Shown: one piece after another, positions 8,354 to 16,608 of the stretch
Layout of the letters: each line of letters opens with the position of its first letter
Position numbering within the stretch: position 1 is the first letter of the stretch
NCBI RefSeq assembly: GCF_017309385.1
Contig: NZ_JAFJMJ010000001.1
Span: 3,782,001 to 3,846,000, forward strand
Length of the DNA stretch: 64,000 nucleotides
Direction of reading: 5' to 3'
From: Amycolatopsis sp. 195334CR
Lineage (GTDB): Bacteria; Actinomycetota; Actinomycetes; Mycobacteriales; Pseudonocardiaceae
Made by a program: the position numbers and the translations under genes
The notes under the pieces: generated by a model
What the model was told of the DNA's origin: nothing
What the model saw: only the letters and a program-made list of their open reading frames with translations
Database searches by the model: none

Positions 8354-9900
8354 GGATCGCCGCCGCGCTCGCCGCGCTGCTCCTGCTGACCACCGCCTGC
8401 GCCGCACCGGAACCGGCCGGCAGCGCCAGTCCCGAGGCCAGTCCGGCCGCCGGTCCGGTGCGCGGTGTGGTGACTGAACACCAGCGCCAGTTCCTCGGCA
8501 TTCCCTACGCGGCGAAGCCGGTGCGCTGGCAGGCACCGCAGCCCGCCGAACCCTGGACCGAAACGCGTGACGCCACCAAACCGGGCAGCCTGTGCCCGCA
8601 GGAGGGCACGGAGTACGCGAAGACCAGCAGCACCAACGAAGACTGCCTGTTCCTCAACGTCACCGCGCCGAACACCGGCGAGGACAAGCCGGTGCTGGTG
8701 TGGATCCACGGCGACGGCGTGGTCGGCGGCGGCAGCATGTTCGACCCGGCCGCCCTGGTGCGCACCGGCGACGTCGTGGTGGTCACGGTCAACTACCGCC
8801 TCGGCGTGTTCGGTGCGTTCGGGTACCCCGGCCTGACCGGTTCGGGCACCTTCGGCCTGCAGGACCAGCAGGCGGCGCTGCGCTGGGTGCGGGACAACAT
8901 CGAGGCGTTCGGCGGTGATCCCGGCAACGTCACCCTGTTCGGCGAGTCGTACGGCGCCCAGTCGGTGAGCGCGCACCTGCTCGCGCCGGCGTCGGCCGGG
9001 TTGTTCCACAAGGCCGTCATGCAGAGCCCGATGACCCTGCTGGACATGCCTGCCGGTGCGCTGATGCCCGGCCTCGAAGCCGGGCCGTGGCTGGCCTGGC
9101 GCAGCACCGAAGAGGTGACCGGGGTCGGCACCGCGATGGCCGCGCAGTTCGGTTGCGCCGACCCGGCCACCGCGGTCGACTGCCTGCGCGCGCTGCCGCC
9201 GGAGCAGCTTTTCCCGCTGATGCGGGTGTTCCAGGCCGTCGCCTACGGCAACGAGGTGCTGCCCGACGCGCCGGACGCCGGGTACGAACAGGGGAAGTTC
9301 CACCAGGTTCCGGTGTTGCTCGGCATGACCCGCGACGAGCACCGCGCGTTCGTCGGCCTGTTCTACGAACTGGCCGGGCAGCCGGTGACCGCCGAGCAGT
9401 ACCCGCAGTTGCTGCGGGCCGCGTTCGGGGACAAGGCCGAACAGATCGCCGCGGAGTACCCGCTGAGCCGGTTCCCGTCGCCGGGTGTGGCCTGGGCCGA
9501 CGTGCTCACCGATCGCCTGTGGGCGTCGGGGACGGACCGCCTCGCGAACCTGATCAGCGCGCGGAATCCCTTGTACACCTACGAATTCGCCGATCGCGAA
9601 GCACCGTCGTACCTGCCCTTCCCGGACACCTTCCCGACCGGCGCCTACCACGCCGCCGAAGTGCCGTACCTCTTCCGCGACGCCGGTTTCGAACAGGACT
9701 CGACGCCGCCGCAGAAGGAACTCTCGGAGAAGATGATCCGCTACTGGACCGGTTTCGCCAGGACCGGCGTGCCCGCCGGGGACGGCCTGCCGGAGTGGCC
9801 GCGCCGCGCGACCCAGACGCTCGCCCCCGGCCCGGACGGCATCCGGCCCGCCGACTTCGCCCGCGACCACCGCCTCGACTTCTGGGCCACGCTCCGGTAG
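8350..9900 (+). CDS. Type B carboxylesterase lipoprotein
   Basis: 516 residues. The N-terminus is a lipoprotein signal ending in LTTAC, so C17 should be lipidated and the enzyme anchored outside the membrane. Carboxylesterase type B marks are NEDCLFLNV, the oxyanion stretch VLVWIHGDGVVGGGS, the nucleophile in GESYG (S200; the family usually has GESAG), the acid in MTRDEHRAF, and the His in YHAAEVPYLF. It hydrolyses extracellular esters. It overlaps the TetR stop by ATGA and is translationally coupled to it. Confidence 0.87.
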   Translation: MRIAAALAALLLLTTACAAPEPAGSASPEASPAAGPVRGVVTEHQRQFLGIPYAAKPVRWQAPQPAEPWTETRDATKPGSLCPQEGTEYAKTSSTNEDCLFLNVTAPNTGEDKPVLVWIHGDGVVGGGSMFDPAALVRTGDVVVVTVNYRLGVFGAFGYPGLTGSGTFGLQDQQAALRWVRDNIEAFGGDPGNVTLFGESYGAQSVSAHLLAPASAGLFHKAVMQSPMTLLDMPAGALMPGLEAGPWLAWRSTEEVTGVGTAMAAQFGCADPATAVDCLRALPPEQLFPLMRVFQAVAYGNEVLPDAPDAGYEQGKFHQVPVLLGMTRDEHRAFVGLFYELAGQPVTAEQYPQLLRAAFGDKAEQIAAEYPLSRFPSPGVAWADVLTDRLWASGTDRLANLISARNPLYTYEFADREAPSYLPFPDTFPTGAYHAAEVPYLFRDAGFEQDSTPPQKELSEKMIRYWTGFARTGVPAGDGLPEWPRRATQTLAPGPDGIRPADFARDHRLDFWATLR

Positions 9901-9983
9901 ATCCGCTCCGGACGGCGCGCGATCCTCCCTCATCCGGGCGGGTCGTGCAGACTTCCGGCCGCCGCAGCGGTTAGTAATGGTCC

Positions 9984-10994
9984 GTGCACAATCTTCCCGC
10001 GCGGCTCCGTGCCCGCTACCGGTCGATCGACCACCTCTTCCGTGCGGTCGACCGGTACCTCGGGTACCACGGCTACCACTACGTCGCCTCGATCACCTAC
10101 TTCAGCCTGCTGTCCGTGGTGCCGATGCTGATGGTGGCGTTCTCGGTGGCCGGGTACGTGCTCGCCGGGCAGCCGGAACTGCTGAAGGAGCTGTCCGACG
10201 GCATCCTGCGCGTGGTGCCCGGCCCGCTCGGCGAGGGCGTCGGCGAACTGCTCGGCAAGCTGATCGAGCAGCGCACCTCGGTCGGCGTGTTCGGCCTGCT
10301 GATCGGCCTGTACTCCGGCTGGAACTGGATCAACTCGCTGCGGGACGCGCTGACCGCGATGTGGGACCAGGACCGCACCGATCCGCCGTTGCTGCAGATG
10401 ATCTTCAAGGACTTCCTGGCGCTGCTGAGCCTGGTCGCCGCGCTGATCGTGTCGTTCGCGCTGACCGTGTCCGGCGGGGCGTTCGGGGACTGGCTGCTGC
10501 GGCTGACCGGCCTCGACCACACCGGCTGGGCCGCGACGCTGCTCGGCATCGGCTCGGTGGTGCTGGCGCTGCTCGCCAACGCGCTGGTGTTCCTGTGGGT
10601 GCTGGTGAAGCTGCCGCGGCAGCCGGTCGGCACGCGCAGCGGCGTCCGGGGCGCGATCGCCGCCGCGATCGGGTTCGAACTGCTCAAGCAGGCGGGCGGG
10701 ATCTACCTCCGGCTGGTGAGCAGTTCACCGACCGGTGCCGCGTTCGGCTCGGTCATCGGCGTGCTGGTGTTCATCTCGCTGGTGTCGCGGATGCTGGTCT
10801 TCCTCACCGCCTGGACGGCGACGGCCCGCGACGCCCCGGTCACCGTGCGACCGCCGTCGCCGGTGGTGATCCGGCCGGTGCTGCCGCCGCGGCGCACGGC
10901 GTCGGCGCTGCCCGCGGCCGCCGGTGTGCTCACCGGTGTGATCGCCACCCTCGGCGTGCAGCGACACCGTCGTCGCCGTCGCGGTCTCGGCTAG
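9984..10994 (+). CDS. YihY/BrkB-family membrane protein
   Basis: 336 residues from GTG 9984. The segment YHYVASITYFSLLSVVPMLMV and the later GLYSGWNWINSLRDALTAMWD match the YihY/BrkB family, with about six transmembrane helices. The C-terminus is a basic cytoplasmic tail ending RHRRRRRGLG. The biochemical role of the family is unsettled; early claims that it was RNase BN were withdrawn. The start has a poor ribosome site. It stands alone between the esterase and the GAF-ANTAR gene. Confidence 0.8.
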   Translation: MHNLPARLRARYRSIDHLFRAVDRYLGYHGYHYVASITYFSLLSVVPMLMVAFSVAGYVLAGQPELLKELSDGILRVVPGPLGEGVGELLGKLIEQRTSVGVFGLLIGLYSGWNWINSLRDALTAMWDQDRTDPPLLQMIFKDFLALLSLVAALIVSFALTVSGGAFGDWLLRLTGLDHTGWAATLLGIGSVVLALLANALVFLWVLVKLPRQPVGTRSGVRGAIAAAIGFELLKQAGGIYLRLVSSSPTGAAFGSVIGVLVFISLVSRMLVFLTAWTATARDAPVTVRPPSPVVIRPVLPPRRTASALPAAAGVLTGVIATLGVQRHRRRRRGLG

Positions 10995-11097
10995 TATCGC
11001 GTGCGGTTCCGTTGAGACGCAGCGGCCGAATTTCGGATCGAAGTCCGGGTTCGCACGCGTCCGCGGGCTCCCGGCGACGGCTGGGAGCGGGATTGAG

Positions 11098-11826
11098 ATG
11101 GAAACTGTGGAGCAGTCCTTGAGACACTTGGACGAGGTCACCGGGGCCCTGGAAGATCTGGCCGCCGCGCTCGGCGACGCCGACGAGATGGGCCCGGTGC
11201 TGCAGGCCGTCTGCGAGCAGGTGATCCGCGTGGTTCCCGGCGCGGACGTCGCCAGCATCACCCTTCGCTCCGACGGCGGGTACCGGACCGCCGCCTCGAC
11301 CGATCAGCGCGCCGCCGAGATCGACGGCAAGCAGTACGAGCAGGGCGACGGCCCGTGCCTGCGCGCGATGGAGAGCGGCAAGGTGGTCCGCGTCGAGGTG
11401 GAAACGGCCGTGGAACTGTGGCCGGAGTTCACCGCGGTGGCCCGTGAACTGGGCATCGGCAGCTACCTGGCCTCGCCGCTGACGGTGGATTCGGACTTCG
11501 TCGGCGCGATCAACCTCTTCGGCTTCGGTGCGCACGGCTTCCGCGAACTCGACGAGAAGTACCTGGAGATGTACACCGTCATGGTGGAGACCACGGTGCG
11601 CGGCACGCACCGGTACCTCCAGGCGAAGGAGCACATCGCGCAGCTGCGCCGGGCGATGGAGTCGCGCGCGGTGATCGAGCAGGCCAAGGGCATCCTGATG
11701 GCGGCGCGCGGGATCTCCGCGGACTCCGCGTTCCGGGAGCTGGTGAGCCAGTCGCAGCGGGAGAACGTCAAGCTGCACACGATTGCGGAGAAGTTCGTCG
11801 CGCAGATGTCGGCCGAAACGTCCTGA
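11098..11826 (+). CDS. GAF-ANTAR domain regulator (RNA-binding antiterminator type)
   Basis: 242 residues: a GAF sensor domain (about 10-165, with GDGPCLRAMESGKVVRV) followed by a C-terminal ANTAR domain (about 175-238). The ANTAR domain shows IAQLRRAMESRAVIEQAKGI and MAARGISADSAFRELVSQSQ. ANTAR domains bind paired hairpins in nascent RNA and prevent termination, so this is probably a ligand- or redox-gated antiterminator. It ends three bases before the convergent stop of an anti-sigma-like ATPase gene. Its RNA targets are not visible in this window. Confidence 0.88.
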   Translation: METVEQSLRHLDEVTGALEDLAAALGDADEMGPVLQAVCEQVIRVVPGADVASITLRSDGGYRTAASTDQRAAEIDGKQYEQGDGPCLRAMESGKVVRVEVETAVELWPEFTAVARELGIGSYLASPLTVDSDFVGAINLFGFGAHGFRELDEKYLEMYTVMVETTVRGTHRYLQAKEHIAQLRRAMESRAVIEQAKGILMAARGISADSAFRELVSQSQRENVKLHTIAEKFVAQMSAETS

Positions 11827-11829
11827 GTC

Positions 11830-12228
11830 TCAGGCCGGCGGCAGGTCCTTGACCAGGCGCACGGTGGTGCCACCGGCGCCGCCTTCGACGGTGACCTTGT
11901 CCATCAGCTGTTCCATGATCCGGCGGCCGTGGCCACGGGTGCCGCGGTCCAGCGGTGGTGGCCGCCAGGTACCGCGGTCGCTGACCACGATCTCCAGCCG
12001 GTCCACCCCGAACGTCGCGTGCACCAGCACCTTGTCCGGGCCGGCGCCGCGGTAGCCGTGCTCGATGGCGTTGGCGCAGGCTTCCCCGGCGGCGATCAGC
12101 ACGTCCTGCACGTCCTCGGCGGGCAGTCCACCGGCGGTGAGCCAGGCACGCAGCGCGTGCCTGGCCGGAGCCAGTGCCGCCGGGTCGGCGGGCAGGGCGT
12201 CGGAGTACACCGCCTCGTTGTCCCGCAC
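11830..12228 (-). CDS. Anti-sigma-factor-type ATP-binding protein (RsbW-like)
   Basis: 132 residues forming a single GHKL/HATPase_c domain. The N box is GEACANAIEHGYRG and the glycine-rich lid is GTRGHGRRIMEQLMDKV. Proteins of this size and form are anti-sigma serine kinases or switch kinases in actinobacteria. GTG 12228 is preceded by GAGGTGG. No sigma factor or anti-anti-sigma gene is adjacent. The back-to-back GAF-ANTAR gene suggests a shared stress-signalling role. Confidence 0.85.
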   Translation of the reverse strand: MRDNEAVYSDALPADPAALAPARHALRAWLTAGGLPAEDVQDVLIAAGEACANAIEHGYRGAGPDKVLVHATFGVDRLEIVVSDRGTWRPPPLDRGTRGHGRRIMEQLMDKVTVEGGAGGTTVRLVKDLPPA

Positions 12229-12342
12229 AACACCACCTCGGCAGGGAGAAACCGCCGGTTTTCCTTGCTGGTAAGGAAATCACCCGAACGGTCGCTTTTC
12301 TGCGAGGCTACGCGCCGGGTTGGTGGCGCGCAATTCGGGCGG

Positions 12343-13773
12343 TCACGGGGTGGCGTTGAGCAGGTCGAGCGCGCTGTGCTGGCGGGCGGCGTCGGCCACG
12401 TCGAACGGGCCCGCCCACCGGAGTCCGTAGGTGTTGAGCGCGGTCCGGTTGTGCGCATAGGCGGAATCGGCCTGTCGCCGCAGGTAGGTCGTGTAGGGAC
12501 GGTCGGGCAGCGCGGTGTTGAGCTGGCCGAGCCCGCGGGTGAAGGCGCCCTTGAAGCTCGGCCCGTCGGCGGCGCAGTTCGCCGGTTCGCACGGGTCGCG
12601 CAGGATGCCGCCGGGGTTGAGCGTGCCGTCGGTGGTGGAGGCGTTCGCCAGCTGGCGGGCCCTGGTCAGCAGGCCGGCGTCCCCGGTCGCGCGGTGCAGT
12701 TCGGTCAGCCCGGCCACCAGGACGCCCTGGTTGTAGGACCAGACCGGCTTGCCGTCGTTGACGCAGGAGCTGGTCAGGCCGTCGTTGACCAGGTTCGACG
12801 AGTTGATCATGCCGCTGGCGCTGAACCAGGCCCAGCCCGCGCTCGCCCGCTGCCGGAACACCGTGTCGCCGGGGATCCGGTTGTGCAGGGCGGCGTTGAG
12901 CTGGATGTAGAGGGAGTTGGTGATGGCGTTCTTCACCGGCCGGTCGGTCCGCCACCACACCCCGCCGCGGCACACGTTGTCCCAGTAGGCGTGCATGTGC
13001 TCGGCGTCGATGCGCGCGGTGGTCAGGTAGCGGCTGTCGCCGGTCAGGTCGTAGGCGGCCACCCAGGCCAGGCCCCACCAGCCGGTGTCGTCGAGGTACT
13101 CGTTGCGGAACTCGCCGCCCTGCGCGGACCGGTTGCGGTCGTAGGTGTTCGCGATCGCGTACCGGTAGCTGTCCATCCCGGACACGCGGATGCCGTCGAT
13201 GATGCCGGTGAGCGCGTTCGCCGCGTTCCACCAGCCGGTGGTGCGGAACAGGCCGGTCCCGTTGTCGTAGAACTGCATGAGCCCGGTGGCCGCGGCGGTG
13301 CGCCGGTCCCAGGCGTTCCACGTGGTCCGTGCCCACGCGGTGCAGGCGATGGCGTTCTGACCTGCCGGTTTGCCGCAGGCTCGCAGGGCGCCGACCCCGC
13401 GGTTGGCCCAGTCGTCCACGTTGTACATCAGCGTGCGCCAGCCGGTGGCCCCGGCCGGGACCTGGGTGGCGCCGAGCTTGCTGCCCGAGGCCCAGGTGTG
13501 CCCGCCGTCGAAGGAGCGGTCGAGCCAGACCTCGTCGCCGCCGGTGCCGCCGGACACCGAGGCCCAGCCCATCGCGGCGGAGTCGTCGAAGAGCAGGGCG
13601 TACCTGCGACCGGCGAGGTCCGCGGTCACCGCCTGCCGGGGTTGGGGCGCGAGCGCCGGGTCCCGTGGTTCGCAGTACTTGTTGCAGATGGCCGCCGCGG
13701 CCTGCGCGGGCACGGCGATCGTGGTGAGCAGGACGGCCGCGGACACGACGGCGCCGAGCAGTGATCTCGCCAT
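12343..13773 (-). CDS. Secreted GH76 alpha-1,6-mannanase-type hydrolase
   Basis: 476 residues with a signal peptide ending near AQAAA. The catalytic DD pair typical of GH76 is D228-D229 in LDDTGWWGLAW. Further family features are GGVWWRT, KNAITNSLYI, WSYNQGVLVAGL and FKGAFTRGL. Residues ~56-135 form an extra N-terminal part with a BNR-like SFDGGHTW motif that GH76 enzymes normally lack. The enzyme should cut alpha-1,6-mannan of fungal or actinobacterial origin outside the cell. GGAGG precedes ATG 13773. Confidence 0.87.
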   Translation of the reverse strand: MARSLLGAVVSAAVLLTTIAVPAQAAAAICNKYCEPRDPALAPQPRQAVTADLAGRRYALLFDDSAAMGWASVSGGTGGDEVWLDRSFDGGHTWASGSKLGATQVPAGATGWRTLMYNVDDWANRGVGALRACGKPAGQNAIACTAWARTTWNAWDRRTAAATGLMQFYDNGTGLFRTTGWWNAANALTGIIDGIRVSGMDSYRYAIANTYDRNRSAQGGEFRNEYLDDTGWWGLAWVAAYDLTGDSRYLTTARIDAEHMHAYWDNVCRGGVWWRTDRPVKNAITNSLYIQLNAALHNRIPGDTVFRQRASAGWAWFSASGMINSSNLVNDGLTSSCVNDGKPVWSYNQGVLVAGLTELHRATGDAGLLTRARQLANASTTDGTLNPGGILRDPCEPANCAADGPSFKGAFTRGLGQLNTALPDRPYTTYLRRQADSAYAHNRTALNTYGLRWAGPFDVADAARQHSALDLLNATP

Positions 13774-13873
13774 TGAGACCTCCGGAAGGGGAAAGGGGAG
13801 CACTTCGGACGGTAAGCAGGCGATAACCCGGGGTCAACGGGAATGTCCGGTACTGACTGGCGTTGGAACCGGT

Positions 13874-14968
13874 GTGACCATTCCGGACCGGTTGTCGGTG
13901 CTCGACCGCTCGCCCATGCCCCATGGCTCGACCCATGCGGCGGCGCTGCGGGACACCGTGCGGTTCGCCGTGGAGCTGGAGGAGTTGGGGTACCACCGGT
14001 TCTGGGTGTCCGAGCACCACTCGGTGCCCGGGATCGCGGGCTCGGCGCCGACCGTGCTGGCGGCCGCGGTCGCGGCGGCCACGTCCCGCATCCGCGTCGG
14101 CACCGGTGGGGTGATGTTGCCGAACCACCAGCCGCTGGTGGTCGCCGAGCAGTTCGGCGTGCTGGAGGCGCTGCACCCGGGCCGGATCGACATGGGGCTG
14201 GGCCGTTCGGTCGGCTTCACCGGCGGCATCCGGCGCGCACTGGGCCACGACAAGGCCGACGCGGAGGCGTTCCCGGCTCAGCTGAGGGAGTTGCTGGGTT
14301 ATTTCACCGGGGACCAGGACGTGCACCCTTCGGTACACGCCCGCCCGACCGAGGGGTTGTCGATCTCGCCCTTCGTCCTGGCCACCGGTGCGGGCGCCGA
14401 CAATGCCGCCGACTTCGGCCTGCCCCTGGTGATCGCCGCCATCGGCGGTGACGACCGCATGGCGGAGACGATCGAGCGGTACCGCACCCGATTTCGTCCG
14501 GGCCCGTGGGGCTCAGCGCCCTACGTGGTGGTGAGCCGCGCGGTCGCGGTGGCGGAGACGCGTTCGGAGGCCCGGGACCTGCTGGTCTCGGAGGCTTGGT
14601 CGAGCGCCTACTCGCGCACGCGCGGAGAGTTCCCGCCCCTTCTCTCCCCGGCGGACGTGGCCACCCTCACCATGACGGACCGCCAACGCGAGTACTTCAA
14701 CGACTCCCTACGGGGCCAGATCTACGGAACCGCCGACGAAGTGACCGAGGCGCTCGAAAAGCTAACCCACCACACCACCCCGGACGAACTCCTCATCACC
14801 ACCAGCGGCTACGACCGATCCGCCCTCCTCGACTCCTACCGCCGACTGGCCGCCCTCCACGCCACCGCCACAACCACCGCAGCCCACACCACCACCACCA
14901 CGGCCCGCACCACCACCACGGCCTCCCCCACATCCGCGGCCCACCTCACCTCCGCAACACAGCTCTAG
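13874..14968 (+). CDS. Luciferase-like (LLM) flavin-dependent oxidoreductase
   Basis: 364 residues from GTG 13874 (VTIPDRLSVLDRSPMP), the usual start of the LLM group with MsnO8-like features. The core includes ELGYHRFWVSEHH, IRVGTGGVMLPNHQPLVVAEQF and LHPGRIDMGLGRS, the F420/FMN-binding TIM barrel. The last ~35 residues are an odd low-complexity tail of Thr, Ala and His (for example AAHTTTTTARTTTTAS) made from ACC/ACG runs. This tail is not part of the family and looks like recent repeat expansion. The substrate is unknown. Confidence 0.82.
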   Translation: MTIPDRLSVLDRSPMPHGSTHAAALRDTVRFAVELEELGYHRFWVSEHHSVPGIAGSAPTVLAAAVAAATSRIRVGTGGVMLPNHQPLVVAEQFGVLEALHPGRIDMGLGRSVGFTGGIRRALGHDKADAEAFPAQLRELLGYFTGDQDVHPSVHARPTEGLSISPFVLATGAGADNAADFGLPLVIAAIGGDDRMAETIERYRTRFRPGPWGSAPYVVVSRAVAVAETRSEARDLLVSEAWSSAYSRTRGEFPPLLSPADVATLTMTDRQREYFNDSLRGQIYGTADEVTEALEKLTHHTTPDELLITTSGYDRSALLDSYRRLAALHATATTTAAHTTTTTARTTTTASPTSAAHLTSATQL

Positions 14969-15065
14969 CCCTCGGCCCGCCCACAGGTCAGCCCACCGTC
15001 CGGATCCAGGCCGCGCTCCCGACCCGGGCCTTGCGCAGCCCTGACCCCGCAGCCCGGCTCGGCCG

Positions 15066-15139
15066 CGGCTCACGCTGCCAGCCGCGGCCCCGGCTCACGC
15101 CGCCAGCCGCAGCCCCGGCTCGTGCTGCCGTCCGCGCCG
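15066..15139. repeat. Three imperfect 25-bp tandem repeats
   Basis: Copies begin at 15066, 15091 and 15116. The first two differ at only two positions (each starts CGGCTCACG); the third is more diverged. They lie in the non-coding stretch between the LLM gene and the hemoglobin-fusion gene, just before the hexanucleotide repeat. No gene is evident in 14969-15242. Confidence 0.7.
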
Positions 15140-15153
15140 CGGGTCTCGTGCGC

Positions 15154-15195
15154 CCCAAGCCCAAGCCCAAGCCCAAGCCCAAGCCCAAGCCCAAG
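15154..15195. repeat. Hexanucleotide microsatellite (CCCAAG)7
   Basis: Seven perfect copies of CCCAAG in a row, followed by a GGGGTCGGGGTCGGG stretch. Read in frame it would give Pro-Lys or Pro-Ser repeats, and on the other strand Leu-Gly. None of the frames belongs to a gene with other support. The array lies 48 bases beyond the convergent stop of the hemoglobin-fusion gene. Confidence 0.9.
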
Positions 15196-15242
15196 CCGGG
15201 GTCGGGGTCGGGATCCCAACTCCAGCCCCAGGGCGGGCGGGC

Positions 15243-15998
15243 CTAGCTCGGCTGCCAGGGGCGAATCGCGCCCCAGCCCCATCGGGGCATCGGCTCATCG
15301 GGGTTCGGCTTGGCACCCGGCTGGGACAGCACCAAAGCCATCCGACTGCCCCATTCCACGTAAGCCGCGAAGGCCGAGCGGAACTCCGGATCGCCGGGCA
15401 AGCCGACCTCGTCGGCGGTGTCCATCAGCAGCGTGACCCACCGCCGCCGCTGCGGTTCGGTGAGCGCCCGGCCGAGATGCCTGCCGACCATTCGAGCGTG
15501 TCCGCCCACGTACGCCTCCGGCCCACCGAACACCTGGCCGAGCCACGTCGCGACGTGCTTCGCGTGGTCGGGGTGCATGTCCGCGAACACCGGCGCCAGC
15601 ACCTCGTCCTCGGGCACCCGCTGGTAGAACGCGGTGAACAACTTGTCCAGCGCCTCCGCCCCGCCCGCCCATTCGTACAGCGTCGGCACGGCGGCGCCGT
15701 CGCCCTCGATACCGATCTGCCGGTAGTGCCGCATTTCCTCGATACAGGGCACGTAGTCGCGAATTTCCGCCAGGAATTCACCGAACAACGCGCTACCCCG
15801 GAAGCCCTCGAGGTGGTCACGCGTGGACGTCCAGCGAATGCGCAACACGTAGCACTCGCCATCCTTCTCGCACTGGGTCAGTTCGTAGTCGACGCACTGC
15901 GGTGCCCGGCTCAACGGCACCGCCGCACGGCGGTAGGCAGCTTCGAAGGCGCCGGCCCGCTCGCCCGGCACGCGGTAGCGGATGTATTCGACGATCAC
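15243..15998 (-). CDS. Antibiotic-biosynthesis-monooxygenase/group II truncated hemoglobin fusion
   Basis: 251 residues from GTG 15998. Residues 1-~95 form an ABM-type dimeric barrel (VIVEYIRYRVP, then CVDYELTQCEKDGECYVLRI). From ~107 the chain is a group II truncated hemoglobin: LYEWAGGAEALDKLFTAFYQ, HPDHAKHVATWLGQVFGG, and the proximal-His region GHARMVGRHLGRALTEP with a downstream Trp. The fusion suggests heme-bound O2 or NO coupled to quinone-type oxidation or detoxification. It is divergent from an HxlR regulator and shares a short palindromic operator with it. Confidence 0.85.
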   Translation of the reverse strand: MIVEYIRYRVPGERAGAFEAAYRRAAVPLSRAPQCVDYELTQCEKDGECYVLRIRWTSTRDHLEGFRGSALFGEFLAEIRDYVPCIEEMRHYRQIGIEGDGAAVPTLYEWAGGAEALDKLFTAFYQRVPEDEVLAPVFADMHPDHAKHVATWLGQVFGGPEAYVGGHARMVGRHLGRALTEPQRRRWVTLLMDTADEVGLPGDPEFRSAFAAYVEWGSRMALVLSQPGAKPNPDEPMPRWGWGAIRPWQPS

Positions 15999-16032
15999 CG
16001 CCTGATTCGAGCAGCTTGGCCGAACCCCCGGC

Positions 16033-16044
16033 AAGTACGTACTT
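16033..16044. promoter_or_regulatory. HxlR-type palindromic operator
   Basis: AAGTACGTACTT is a perfect 12-bp palindrome in the 54-base gap between the divergent starts at 15998 and 16053. HxlR/YodB proteins bind short palindromes of this kind, so one site could control both the hemoglobin fusion and the regulator. Confidence 0.65.
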
Positions 16045-16052
16045 TGTGGTGC

Positions 16053-16397
16053 GTGAACGTTCGGCGCACGCGCTACCACTGTCCGGTCGAAGTCACCGTG
16101 GAGCTGATCGGCGGCAAGTGGACCGTGGTGCTGCTGGCCCACCTCAAGCAGGGCAAGCGGTTCTACGGCGAACTACGACGCCTGATGCCGGGCATCACCG
16201 AGAAGATGCTCACCCAGCGCCTGCGCCAACTCGAACGCGACGGCCTGATCGAACGCGAACCGGAGAACGGCCGCGTCGGCTACCGCCTCAGCGAGGAGGG
16301 CGCCGGTCTCGCGCCGGCGTTGCAGGCGCTCTACGACTGGGGAGAGGCCCGTGCCGAGCGTGAAGGGATCCGGATCGAGCCGGTCAGTCCCGTCTGA
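16053..16397 (+). CDS. HxlR-family transcriptional regulator
   Basis: 114 residues from GTG 16053. The N-terminal CPVEVTVELIGGKWTVVLLAHL with the conserved Cys, then FYGELRRLMPGITEKMLTQRLRQLERDGL, are diagnostic of HxlR winged-helix proteins. Many members sense quinones or electrophiles through that Cys. With the divergent ABM-hemoglobin gene this suggests an oxidant or quinone response. Its 3' end overlaps the convergent XRE gene by 14 bases. Confidence 0.87.
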   Translation: MNVRRTRYHCPVEVTVELIGGKWTVVLLAHLKQGKRFYGELRRLMPGITEKMLTQRLRQLERDGLIEREPENGRVGYRLSEEGAGLAPALQALYDWGEARAEREGIRIEPVSPV

Positions 16398-16608
16398 CCG
16401 ACATCAGATCGCCGGGCTGGCAATCGAGCACCTGGCACAGTTTCGACAGCGTGGAGAACCGGATCGCCTTGGCGCGTCCGTTCTTCAGCACCGAGACGTT
16501 CACCGGCGTGAGGCCGACCCGTTCGGCCAGTTCGGTGACCGTCATGCCGCGCTCGGCGAGCAGCGCGTCGAGGTGGATCTCGATGCCGTGCGGTTCCTCG
16601 GGCGGCAT
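16384..16608 (-). CDS. Small XRE-family DNA-binding protein
   Basis: 74 residues consisting almost entirely of a Cro/CI helix-turn-helix: MTVTELAERVGLTPVNVSVLKNGRAKAIRFSTL, with LDCQPGDLM at the end (YozG-like). Its ATG overlaps the stop of the DUF2975 membrane gene, so the pair is co-translated. The likely target is the palindrome array upstream of the operon at 17274-17313. Confidence 0.88.
   Translation of the reverse strand: MPPEEPHGIEIHLDALLAERGMTVTELAERVGLTPVNVSVLKNGRAKAIRFSTLSKLCQVLDCQPGDLMSVRRD

Noticed and set aside
5993..8536. A long minus-strand frame spanning GH6, SUKH and TetR
   Set aside because: It crosses three supported genes and intergenic DNA, and its composition is that of an antisense frame.
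15066..15195. CRISPR array
   Set aside because: The 25-bp repeats are directly abutting with no spacers, and there are no cas genes.
14969..15246. A Pro-Lys repeat protein read from the (CCCAAG)7 array
   Set aside because: The frame is an extension of an out-of-frame shadow of the LLM gene, with no start or ribosome site of its own. The repeat is better treated as DNA slippage.
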